Source: an uncultured Collinsella sp.
Lineage (GTDB): Bacteria > Actinomycetota > Coriobacteriia > Coriobacteriales > Coriobacteriaceae
Direction of reading: 5' to 3'
DNA length: 8,856 nt
NCBI GenBank assembly: GCA_900758845.1
Contig: CAAESW010000040.1
Span: forward strand, 1 to 8,856
The notes below the pieces were generated by a model, which was given only the letters and a program-made list of their open reading frames with translations, was not told where the DNA came from and made no database searches. Below are positions 1 through 6,013 of the stretch, one piece after another (within the stretch, counting starts at the first letter, position 1; every line of letters begins with the position of its first letter). A program made the translations under genes and the position numbers.

Positions 1-134
1 CGGCCGACCTCTATGCCCGCCGTCCCCGCAAGCGCAAGGCCGTCGTCGACCAGCTCGCCCGCGAGCTCGAGGCCGAGGACGACGCCGCTGCCGAGGCTGC
101 CACCGCCGATGCCCCGAAGGGAGGCGATGAGTAA
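1..134 (+). CDS. C-terminal end of a small charged protein, probably TatA/TatB (partial)
   Basis: An open frame enters from the left edge (first full codon at base 3) and ends at a TAA at 132-134. The visible 43 residues start with a basic stretch (RRPRKRK), continue as a Glu/Ala-rich amphipathic helix (QLARELEAEDD) and end in an acidic Ala/Asp tail. A charged, disordered, Ala-rich C-terminus directly before tatC is what TatA- or TatB-type subunits of the twin-arginine translocase usually show. The membrane anchor and amphipathic helix that would prove this lie outside the window, so the assignment rests mainly on position. Its stop codon overlaps the tatC start by one base (TAATG), which implies translational coupling. 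It could be any other small charged protein. Confidence 0.5.
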   Translation, partial: ADLYARRPRKRKAVVDQLARELEAEDDAAAEAATADAPKGGDE

Positions 135-925
135 TGCCTATCGGACCTGCGCGCATGCCGCTCTTCGATCACCTGGGCGAGCTCCGTCGCCGCCTGACCA
201 TCGTGGTCGTGTCGGTGTTTGCCGCCGCCATCGTGCTGTATTTCGCCACGCCCGTGGTGCTCGACATCCTGGAAGACCCCATCCGCTCCTTTGTGCCGGA
301 CGGTAAGTTCTACATCACCACCACGCTCGGCGGCTTTGGCCTGCGCTTCTCGCTGGCCATCAAGATGGCCGTGGTCATGTGCACGCCCATGATCATCTGG
401 CAGATTCTGGCATTTTTCCTGCCGGCACTGCGTCCCAACGAGCGCAAATGGGTCGTGCCCACGGTGCTCGCCTCGACGGTGCTGTTCTTCCTGGGCGCCA
501 TCTTCTGCTATTTCATCATCATCCCGGCGGGCTTTGAGTGGCTTATCGGCGAGACCTCGGCCGTCGCCACGGCGCTGCCCGACCTGGAGAACTACGTCAA
601 CATGGAGCTGCTCTTTATGATCGGCTTTGGCGTGGCGTTTGAGCTGCCGCTCATCATCTTCTACCTGTCCGTCTTCCACATCGTGTCCTACGCGGCCTTC
701 CGCGGCGCCTGGCGCTACGTGTACGTGGGCCTGCTTGTGGGCTCGGCTGTGATTACGCCCGACGGCTCGCCCGTTACGCTGGGCCTCATGTATGGTGCCC
801 TGCTCTCGCTCTACGAGATTTCGCTCGCCATTGCCCGCGTGGTCATTACCGCGCGCGAGGGCAAGGAGGGCTTGTTTGTGAGCCGTCTGGACCTGTTCTC
901 GGACGATGAGGACGACGAGGAGTAA
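134..925 (+). CDS. tatC: Sec-independent (twin-arginine) protein translocase subunit TatC
   Basis: TatC is the multi-spanning receptor of the Tat pathway. It binds twin-arginine signal peptides and, with TatA/TatB, exports folded and often cofactor-loaded proteins across the cytoplasmic membrane. The 263-residue length is normal. The N-terminus carries the family signature (FDHLGELRRRL, residues 11-21). Six hydrophobic segments fit the TatC fold, at about 22-42, 73-96, 107-131, 157-183, 194-208 and 213-236. The first-loop motif FFLPALRPNE contains Glu103, matching the signal-peptide-contacting glutamate of E. coli TatC, and Glu170 sits in a matching GVAFELP motif. The VITPDG motif before the last helix is also typical. 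The C-terminus is very acidic (SDDEDDEE). The start at 134 has a GGAG-type site at about 120-124 and overlaps the previous stop. hypA follows after 6 bases, with its ribosome binding site inside the end of this gene. Confidence 0.96.
   Translation: MPIGPARMPLFDHLGELRRRLTIVVVSVFAAAIVLYFATPVVLDILEDPIRSFVPDGKFYITTTLGGFGLRFSLAIKMAVVMCTPMIIWQILAFFLPALRPNERKWVVPTVLASTVLFFLGAIFCYFIIIPAGFEWLIGETSAVATALPDLENYVNMELLFMIGFGVAFELPLIIFYLSVFHIVSYAAFRGAWRYVYVGLLVGSAVITPDGSPVTLGLMYGALLSLYEISLAIARVVITAREGKEGLFVSRLDLFSDDEDDEE
917..922 (+). promoter_or_regulatory. Ribosome binding site of hypA, inside tatC
   Basis: GAGGAG lies 9 bases before the hypA ATG. It encodes the last two Glu codons of tatC, so hypA translation is probably coupled to tatC. 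Confidence 0.7.
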
Positions 926-931
926 ATCGGT

Positions 932-1288
932 ATGCACGAGGTTGGCATTGTCAACGGCATACTCGATACAGTGATTCGCGCGGCGCGTGGGGCGGGGGCC
1001 TCGCGCGCCGTTTTGGTAACGCTGCGTATCGGGGATATGACCGAAGTTGTGCGCGAGGCGCTCGACTTTGCGTGGGAGACATTTCGCGATGAGGACCCGC
1101 TCACGCGAGGCTGCGAGCTTGCCGTGGAGGAAGTCCATCCACAAAGCGAGTGTCTGGACTGCGGGGAGGTCTTTGAGCACGATCGCTTCCATTGCCGCTG
1201 TCCCCAATGTGGCGGCGCCAACGTGCGTCTGCTGCACGGCCGCGAGCTCGACATCGCAAGTATCGAAATCGAAACCCCCGACGATTAG
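932..1288 (+). CDS. hypA: Hydrogenase maturation nickel metallochaperone HypA
   Basis: HypA binds Ni(II) and, with the GTPase HypB, delivers it to the large subunit precursor of NiFe hydrogenases in the cytoplasm (in some bacteria also to urease). The 118-residue product begins with the invariant MHE, whose His2 and N-terminal amine bind nickel, so the ATG at 932 is well fixed. The zinc site is formed by Cys74-x2-Cys77 and Cys90-x2-Cys93; Cys88 is an extra nearby cysteine. The C-terminal GRELDIASIEIE strand is typical of the family. The gene is 6 bases after tatC and 55 bases before hypB, giving a tatC-hypA-hypB cluster. The other maturation genes (hypC, D, E, F) and hydrogenase structural genes are not in the window. 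Confidence 0.95.
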   Translation: MHEVGIVNGILDTVIRAARGAGASRAVLVTLRIGDMTEVVREALDFAWETFRDEDPLTRGCELAVEEVHPQSECLDCGEVFEHDRFHCRCPQCGGANVRLLHGRELDIASIEIETPDD

Positions 1289-1329
1289 CCCGCTAGCCAT
1301 CTGGTGATGGGGTATAAAGGGGCCAAAGT

Positions 1330-1335
1330 AAGGAG
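1330..1335 (+). promoter_or_regulatory. Ribosome binding site that fixes the hypB start
   Basis: AAGGAG lies 8 bases before the ATG at 1344. The in-frame GTG at 1335 overlaps this site, so the longer form starting there is unlikely to be used. Confidence 0.8.
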
Positions 1336-1343
1336 TGCCGAGT

Positions 1344-2027
1344 ATGGCTGAGAAAACGATTGATATCGCGTCGCCGATTCTGTCGCGCAACGAGCGCCTG
1401 GCAGATCAGCTGCGACAGCGATTTAAAGAGACAAACACCTATGTGATCAATGTGCTGTCGAGCCCCGGTTCGGGCAAGACCACCACGATCCTGGGCACCA
1501 ACGAGCGCCTGCGCGACAAGGCTGGCCTGCGCTGTGCCGTCATCGAGGGCGATATTGCCTCGGATGTCGACGCCATCACCATGAAGGAAGCCGGCATGCC
1601 CGCCATCCAGATCAACACGGGTGGCCTGTGCCACCTCGAGGGCAACATGATCATGGAGGCCGTTGACGCGTTCGACCAGGCGGTGGGCCTTCAAAACATC
1701 GACGTCATCTTTATCGAAAACGTGGGCAACCTGGTCTGCCCGGTCGACTTTGACCTGGGCGAGAACCTGTCCATCATGATTCTCTCGGTGCCCGAGGGCG
1801 ACGACAAGCCCATCAAGTACCCGGGCATCTTCCAGCACGCCGGCGCGCAGCTGCTCAATAAGGTCGACGTGGCCCCGGCTTTCGCTTTTGATATGGATAG
1901 GTATACTAAGACACTCGATGACCTCAATCCGCAGGCGCCGCGGTTTGCCGTGAGCGCGCGCAAGGGCGAGGGCATGGATGCCTGGTGCGATTGGCTCATC
2001 GGGCAGATCGAGCAAGCAAGGGCGTAA
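1344..2027 (+). CDS. hypB: Hydrogenase maturation GTPase HypB (nickel insertion)
   Basis: HypB is a SIMIBI-class GTPase that works with HypA to load nickel into NiFe hydrogenase precursors. The 227-residue product has a P-loop at 39-46 (SSPGSGKT), the switch motif EGDIASDVDA (68-77) and the metal-binding pair Cys96-His97 in GGLCHLEG. It also has Cys132 in the ENVGNLVCPVDFDLGE block, SVPEGDDKPIKYP (148-160) and the guanine-specificity motif NKVD (172-175). Cys96, His97 and Cys132 match the nickel/zinc site at the GTPase dimer interface in studied HypB proteins. It lacks the N-terminal CxxCGC motif of E. coli HypB and any His-rich nickel-storage stretch, so it is a minimal G-domain form. The start at 1344 is chosen from the AAGGAG at 1330-1335. 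The 55-base gap after hypA holds a lone TATAAA (1313-1318) without a matching -35. Confidence 0.95.
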   Translation: MAEKTIDIASPILSRNERLADQLRQRFKETNTYVINVLSSPGSGKTTTILGTNERLRDKAGLRCAVIEGDIASDVDAITMKEAGMPAIQINTGGLCHLEGNMIMEAVDAFDQAVGLQNIDVIFIENVGNLVCPVDFDLGENLSIMILSVPEGDDKPIKYPGIFQHAGAQLLNKVDVAPAFAFDMDRYTKTLDDLNPQAPRFAVSARKGEGMDAWCDWLIGQIEQARA

Positions 2028-2070
2028 ATCGGCCGCCATACGGGCGGGCGTAGCCGCAGAGACACGAGAT

Positions 2071-2075
2071 AGGAG
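2071..2075 (+). promoter_or_regulatory. Ribosome binding site before a TTG start
   Basis: AGGAG lies 6 bases before the TTG at 2082. The encoded MKLIIAEKNDAA is the expected N-terminus of a Toprim domain, so the TTG is the likely start of the topoisomerase gene. Confidence 0.75.
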
Positions 2076-2081
2076 CCTCTT

Positions 2082-4658
2082 TTGAAGCTCATCATCGCCG
2101 AGAAAAACGACGCCGCGCGTCAGATCGCCGAGCGTCTGTCCACGGGCAAACCCAAAAAGGACAAGGTGTACAACACCGCCATCTACCGTTTTGAGTGGAA
2201 GGGCGAGGAGTGCGTGACCATCGGCCTGGCCGGTCACATCCTTGCGCCCGATTTTTGCGACAGCGTGCTGTTCGATAAAAAGCTGGGCTGGTATTCGGTT
2301 ACCGAGGACGGCGAGATGCTGCCGGCCGACATGCCCGATGGTCTGGCACGCCCGCCCTACGACACCAAGCGCAAGCCGTTTCTTGCCGACGGCATCTCCA
2401 TCAAGGGCTGGAAGCTCGAGAGTCTGCCGTATCTCACCTGGGCACCCGTCATTAAGCTGCCGGCCGAGAAGGAACTCATCCGCTCGCTTAAGAACCTCGC
2501 CAAAAAGTCCGACAGCGTCATCATCGCCACGGACTTTGATCGCGAGGGCGAGCTGATCGGTTCGGACGCCCTCAACAAGGTGCGCGAGGTCGCGCCCGAC
2601 CTGCCGGTCGCCCGCGCCCAGTATTCTTCGTTTACCAAGGCCGAGATCACGCAGGCCTTCGATAACCTTGTCTCGCTCGACCAGAACCTGGCCGACGCCG
2701 GCGAGAGCCGTCAGCACATCGACCTCATTTGGGGTGCGGTGCTCACGCGCTACCTGACGCTCGCCAAGTTTGGCGGCTTTGGCAACGTGCGTTCCGCCGG
2801 CCGCGTGCAGACGCCGACGCTTGCCCTGGTGGTCGAGCGCGAACGCGAGCGCATGGCGTTTGTGCCCGAGGACTATTGGCAGATTCGCGGCATGGGTGCC
2901 GCGCAAGGCGCTGCCGAGGACGATCGCTTTAAGATCGCGCACAAGACGGCGCGCTTTACCGACAAGGATGCTGCTGAGACGGCGTACGGTCACGTTGACG
3001 GCGCTACGACGGCAACCGTCGCCGCGGTGACCAAGCGCTCGCGCAAGCAGCAGCCGCCCACGCCGTTTGCGACCACCTCGCTGCAGGCTGCCGCTGCAGC
3101 CGAGGGTATCTCGCCTGCGCGTACCATGCGCATCGCCGAGTCCCTTTACATGGCGGGCCTCATCAGCTACCCGCGTGTCGACAATACCGTGTACCCCGCG
3201 ACGCTCGATCTGGGCGCCGTGGTGAGCGACCTGGCAAAGATTAACCCGGCGCTGGCACCCGTGTGCAAAAAGGTACTCGCCGGTCCCATGAAGCCCACGC
3301 GTGGCAAGGTCGAGACCACCGACCACCCGCCTATCTACCCCACGGGCGAGGGCGATCCGTCCACGCTCGACGGCGGCCAGCGTAAGCTCTACGACCTCAT
3401 CGCCCGCCGCTTTCTGGCAACGCTCATGGGGCCCGCGAGCATCGAGAACACCAAGCTCGAGCTCGACGTGAACGGTGAGCCGTTCGTGGCTTCGGGCGAT
3501 GTGCTCGTGACCCCGGGTTTCCGCGAGGCGTATCCGTATGGACTCAAGCGCGATGAGCAGATGCCGCCGCTGGAGCAGGGCGATACGGTCGACGTGTTCG
3601 ACATTAAACTCGAGGCCAAGCAGACCGAGCCGCCCGCGCGCTACAGCCAGGGCAAGCTCGTGCAGGAGATGGAAAAGCGCGGCCTGGGCACCAAGTCCAC
3701 ACGCGCGAGCATCATCGAGCGCCTGTACGCCGTGCGCTACCTCAAAAACGATCCCGTGGAGCCGAGTCAGCTGGGCATCGCCATCATCGATGCACTGACG
3801 CAGTTTGCCCCGCGCATCACGAGCCCCGATATGACCAGCGAGCTCGATGGCGACATGACCCGTGTGGAGCGCGGCGAGGATACCGAAGAGCATGTCGTGG
3901 CGCACTCGCGCGCGCTGCTGGCTGGCGTGCTCGACGAGCTGCTCAAGCACACGCAGGAGCTGGGCGACGCCATCAGCGACGCCGTCACGGCCGATGCGCG
4001 CGTGGGCGCCTGCCCCAAGTGCGGCAAGGACCTGGTTATGAAGACGAGCGCCAAGACCCGTGGCAGCTTCATTGGCTGCATGGGCTGGCCCGACTGCGAC
4101 GTGACCTATCCGGTGCCGAGCGGCGTCAAGGTAAGCCCGCTCGAGGGCGAGGCGGCCGTGTGCCCCGAGTGCGGCGCGCCGCGCATTAAGTGCCAGCCGT
4201 TCCGCCAGAAGGCCTTCGAGATTTGCGTGAACCCCACGTGCCCCACCAACTACGAGCCCGACCTTAAGGTGGGCGAGTGCAAGGTGTGTGCCGAGGCCGG
4301 ACGCCATGGCGACCTGATCGCACACAAGAGCGAGAAGAGCGGCAAGCGCTTTATCCGCTGCACCAACTATGACGATTGCGGCGTGAGCTATCCGCTGCCG
4401 GCGCGTGGCAAGCTCGAGGCGACGGGCGAGACCTGTCCCGAGTGCGGCGCCCCCATCGTGGTGGTCAACACGGCGCGCGGCCCGTGGCGCATCTGCGTGA
4501 ACATGGACTGCCCGACCAAGGAGAAGAAACCCGCCCGCGGCCGCAAGACCACGACTAAGGCGAGCACGGCCAAGAAGACGACGGCGGTCAAGAAGACGAC
4601 CGCCAAAAAGACGACGGCCAAGAAGTCGACTACCAAAAAGACCGCCGCCGACAAGTAG
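2082..4658 (+). CDS. topA: Type IA DNA topoisomerase, archaeal-like, with four zinc ribbons
   Basis: This enzyme relaxes negative supercoils by cutting and rejoining one DNA strand through a 5'-phosphotyrosine link. The 858-residue product starts with a Toprim domain: Glu7 in IIAEKN and the metal triad in ATDFDREGE (Asp151, Asp153, Glu155). The active-site block GLISYPRVDNTVYP holds the nucleophile Tyr363 and Arg365. DHPPIYP (414-420) and GLGTKSTRASII (534-545) follow. These motifs resemble archaeal topoisomerase I more than E. coli TopA (DPDREGEAI, GLITYMRTDS). Four Cys4 zinc ribbons follow: Cys644/647/666/672, Cys694/697/715/720, Cys733/736/760/766 and Cys785/788/805/810. The last 40 or so residues are a Lys/Thr/Ala repeat, as in actinobacterial TopA tails that aid processive DNA binding. 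Translation starts at TTG after AGGAG. The gene begins 54 bases after hypB and ends at a strong terminator. Its promoter is not obvious. Confidence 0.93.
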   Translation: MKLIIAEKNDAARQIAERLSTGKPKKDKVYNTAIYRFEWKGEECVTIGLAGHILAPDFCDSVLFDKKLGWYSVTEDGEMLPADMPDGLARPPYDTKRKPFLADGISIKGWKLESLPYLTWAPVIKLPAEKELIRSLKNLAKKSDSVIIATDFDREGELIGSDALNKVREVAPDLPVARAQYSSFTKAEITQAFDNLVSLDQNLADAGESRQHIDLIWGAVLTRYLTLAKFGGFGNVRSAGRVQTPTLALVVERERERMAFVPEDYWQIRGMGAAQGAAEDDRFKIAHKTARFTDKDAAETAYGHVDGATTATVAAVTKRSRKQQPPTPFATTSLQAAAAAEGISPARTMRIAESLYMAGLISYPRVDNTVYPATLDLGAVVSDLAKINPALAPVCKKVLAGPMKPTRGKVETTDHPPIYPTGEGDPSTLDGGQRKLYDLIARRFLATLMGPASIENTKLELDVNGEPFVASGDVLVTPGFREAYPYGLKRDEQMPPLEQGDTVDVFDIKLEAKQTEPPARYSQGKLVQEMEKRGLGTKSTRASIIERLYAVRYLKNDPVEPSQLGIAIIDALTQFAPRITSPDMTSELDGDMTRVERGEDTEEHVVAHSRALLAGVLDELLKHTQELGDAISDAVTADARVGACPKCGKDLVMKTSAKTRGSFIGCMGWPDCDVTYPVPSGVKVSPLEGEAAVCPECGAPRIKCQPFRQKAFEICVNPTCPTNYEPDLKVGECKVCAEAGRHGDLIAHKSEKSGKRFIRCTNYDDCGVSYPLPARGKLEATGETCPECGAPIVVVNTARGPWRICVNMDCPTKEKKPARGRKTTTKASTAKKTTAVKKTTAKKTTAKKSTTKKTAADK
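4545..4655 (+). repeat. Lys/Thr/Ala coding repeat at the end of the topoisomerase
   Basis: This stretch encodes repeated KKTTA-type units of about 15 bases (AAG AAG ACG ACG GCC and variants, with one 18-base unit). The array is degenerate at the DNA level, with AAG/AAA and ACG/ACC/ACT swaps. That suggests selection on the protein tail as well as possible slippage. The basic tail is likely disordered and DNA-binding. Confidence 0.75.
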
Positions 4659-4686
4659 CGGCGCAGTCGAAACATTGCCGAAAACA

Positions 4687-4722
4687 AAAACGAGCGAGGA
4701 CCCCGCGATCCTCGCTCGTTTT
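4687..4722. terminator. Bidirectional rho-independent terminator between convergent genes
   Basis: A perfect 14-bp stem pairs 4687-4700 with 4709-4722 around an 8-base loop (CCCCGCGA). The core is CGAGCGAGGA / TCCTCGCTCG. It is flanked by A's on the left and T's on the right, so it has a U-tract in either direction. It sits 28 bases after the topoisomerase stop and about 60 bases beyond the end of the minus-strand zinc-ribbon gene, so it can stop transcription of both. Confidence 0.88.
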
Positions 4723-4738
4723 CTAGGCAGTCATTGGG

Positions 4739-4780
4739 GACGTTCTTTAATGAGTAGTCGTTTGAGAACGTCGCATGCGA
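4739..4780. repeat. Small hairpin and 10-bp palindrome after the zinc-ribbon gene
   Basis: GACGTTCT (4739-4746) and AGAACGTC (4765-4772) form an 8-bp inverted repeat, extendable by a G-U pair and two A-T pairs past one mismatch. The next bases, 4771-4780, are the perfect palindrome TCGCATGCGA, ending directly at the stop codon of the minus-strand gene. No T-tract follows, so it is not a standard terminator. It may be a remnant of a dispersed palindromic repeat. Confidence 0.5.
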
Positions 4781-5767
4781 CTAGTTCACTTCGACGGGTT
4801 TGGCGCCGGGATAGCGCTCCTCAAAGTCTAGACGGTACTTATTGTCATTGGTGCCCGCCACGTTGTCGCGCGACAGTGGCGTCACGATCTCATTCTTGTG
4901 GTCCGCAGGCTTGGCGTATTTCAGGCTGATCTCCCAGGCATCACAGATTGCGTCAATGCGGTGATCCAGGTCGTCGTACAGGGCAACGATGTCTTTCCAG
5001 GAGCTGTAGTTCTTGGAGCTCGTCGGGACGTCTAGGTCCTCGACGATGTCGTAATACTGCTCGATGGTGTCCTCCGTGCGCTCGGCGACGTCGGCGAGAT
5101 TTTGACGGGTGGTTCGATCCTCTTCCAGATAGCTGCCGTTGAAGTTCTGCGCGCAGCCACGGACGTAGTTGTCGAGGTCTTCGAGCAAGTCGTAGTATTC
5201 GCTCAGTCGGCGGTAGAGATTCTGCTCGGAGAGCGTTGCTTCGCCGCCATCCTCGTCGTCGTCATCGTCATCATCGTCGTACAGGCTGTTGGGATCGCCG
5301 AGAGGCTTTAGGTCATCGTCGTCGACGTCATGGTGCAGCTTAGCTACCTCGGCAGTCGTCTGCGTGGCGGCGTTGTCGAAAGGCTTGATCACAAAGAAAA
5401 CGACCAGGGCGATGATGATCGCCACCAGCACAACGATAACGGCGATAAGCGGCCCGGTGCCGCTCTTTTTGGGAGCGGGGGTCTGTGACGAAGCGGGCGC
5501 GTATGCGGGAGCCGGCTGCTGTTGGGGCGAGCCGCTCGCGACGGGTATGCGCTGCGTGGTCTCGACGGCTGCGGGGCCTGCGGCGGGGTCGGGGCGATAG
5601 GCGAGGGGGTCGTCCGCCTTGGCTTGCGGCGTATCGAGGGAACCGGTCTGCTCAAAAGCGGGCTGGCTATCGCTTGCGGTTGTTTGCTCAACGGGTGCAC
5701 CGCACGAGGTGCAGAACTTGGCATTATCTGCAAGAAGCTTGCCGCACGAGGCGCAATACCGAGACAT
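4781..5767 (-). CDS. Zinc-ribbon single-pass membrane protein, function unknown
   Basis: No specific family is recognised. The 328-residue product starts with a zinc ribbon (Cys5-x2-Cys8, Cys19-x2-Cys22; MSRYCASCGK, FCTSCGAPV). A Pro/Gln/Ala/Ser-rich linker (about 28-104), one membrane helix (106-127, after PKKSG) and an acidic region follow, including eight Asp in a row at 164-171. The rest is helical, with many Tyr, Asp and Glu (EYYDLLEDLDNYV, EQYYDIVEDLDVP). The positive residues before the helix suggest a cytoplasmic ribbon and an outer C-terminal domain. Many Gram-positive bacteria have zinc-ribbon membrane proteins of this layout with unknown roles. The start at 5767 is chosen because AAAGGAG lies 5 bases upstream; a GTG at 5785 would put that site inside the gene. 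It is the only minus-strand gene, convergent with topA and divergent from tmk, and has less strict GC-rich codon use. Confidence 0.85.
   Translation of the reverse strand: MSRYCASCGKLLADNAKFCTSCGAPVEQTTASDSQPAFEQTGSLDTPQAKADDPLAYRPDPAAGPAAVETTQRIPVASGSPQQQPAPAYAPASSQTPAPKKSGTGPLIAVIVVLVAIIIALVVFFVIKPFDNAATQTTAEVAKLHHDVDDDDLKPLGDPNSLYDDDDDDDDEDGGEATLSEQNLYRRLSEYYDLLEDLDNYVRGCAQNFNGSYLEEDRTTRQNLADVAERTEDTIEQYYDIVEDLDVPTSSKNYSSWKDIVALYDDLDHRIDAICDAWEISLKYAKPADHKNEIVTPLSRDNVAGTNDNKYRLDFEERYPGAKPVEVN
5251..5280 (-). repeat. GAC/GAT trinucleotide run encoding polyaspartate
   Basis: A run of GTC/ATC triplets on the + strand reads as mixed GAC and GAT codons on the minus strand. It encodes the Asp-rich stretch at residues 164-173 of the zinc-ribbon membrane protein. 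The codons are mixed, so it is not a pure microsatellite, but its length may vary between strains. Confidence 0.7.
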
Positions 5768-5772
5768 TGCCA

Positions 5773-5779
5773 CTCCTTT
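5773..5779 (-). promoter_or_regulatory. Ribosome binding site of the zinc-ribbon membrane protein
   Basis: On the minus strand AAAGGAG lies 5 bases before the ATG at 5767. It rules in that ATG over the upstream in-frame GTG at 5785. Confidence 0.8.
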
Positions 5780-5804
5780 CGCCACATTTCAATGCAATAC
5801 GACG

Positions 5805-5810
5805 ATTATA
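5805..5810 (-). promoter_or_regulatory. Probable -10 box for the zinc-ribbon gene
   Basis: A perfect TATAAT reads on the minus strand from 5810 to 5805, 37 bases before the start codon. That would give a short leader of about 30 bases. No good -35 is visible at 16-18 bases; the 17-base position (5828-5833) reads GATGGG. The box stands out in an otherwise GC-rich stretch. Confidence 0.5.
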
Positions 5811-5835
5811 CCCAGCGTCCAAAATTCCCCATCAT

Positions 5836-5904
5836 AAGTTGCGGTGAAATAGGGACTGTTTGGCGGTCTCAGAGCTTCAATCAGTCCCTATTTCACCGCA
5901 ACTT
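5836..5904. repeat. Long inverted repeat (22-bp perfect arms) in the divergent intergenic region
   Basis: The arms at 5836-5857 and 5883-5904 are perfect reverse complements over 22 bp (core GCGGTGAAATAGGGACT). One more G-C pair (5858/5882) and, past a T-T mismatch, three further pairs extend the stem inward. Outside the arms, TCCCC (5826-5830) and GGGGA (5906-5910) can also pair across small bulges. The intervening 25 bases form the loop. There is no T-tract on either side, so it does not look like a terminator. It lies between two divergent promoter candidates. It has the form of a small palindromic mobile repeat (REP or MITE-like). A structured regulatory site is the alternative. Confidence 0.85.
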
Positions 5905-5932
5905 CGGGGATGCCTCGATGGCTAGGTTGGAT

Positions 5933-5961
5933 TTGGGACGCGCCGAGCACTGGGGTATCAT
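5933..5961 (+). promoter_or_regulatory. Candidate sigma-70-type promoter of the tmk-holB-ricT operon
   Basis: TTGGGA (5933-5938) and TATCAT (5956-5961) are separated by 17 bases. They match the TTGACA/TATAAT consensus at 4 and 5 of 6 positions. The predicted leader is about 45 bases to the ATG at 6014. Confidence 0.5.
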
Positions 5962-6013
5962 GGCTTGGTTGATATATCTGCATTTACGCGCCTTGTAGGA
6001 AGGGGCTGCGCCC

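Noticed and set aside
1313..1318. TATAAA before hypB as a promoter
   Set aside because: There is no -35 match at a suitable distance and the gene lies in a tight cluster; a weak internal promoter cannot be excluded.
1335..1343. GTG at 1335 as the hypB start
   Set aside because: It overlaps the AAGGAG that serves the ATG at 1344, and the added residues are not typical of HypB.
11..1390. A 459-codon minus-strand open frame over tatC and hypA
   Set aside because: It is a shadow of recognised genes, with low-complexity His/Arg/Glu composition and no ribosome binding site or domain.
1902..1907. TATACT inside the end of hypB as a topoisomerase promoter
   Set aside because: The patch is AT-rich and near consensus at -10, but the -35 region is poor and it lies within coding sequence about 175 bases upstream.
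1293..4325. A 1010-codon open frame on the minus strand opposite hypB and the topoisomerase
   Set aside because: It is antisense to two clearly recognised genes. Its His/Arg/Gly/Leu-rich translation has no recognisable domain. Long antisense frames are expected where codons have G or C at the third position.
5768..5785. GTG at 5785 as the start of the zinc-ribbon protein
   Set aside because: The ribosome binding site would lie inside the gene; the ATG at 5767 gives the usual zinc-ribbon N-terminus.
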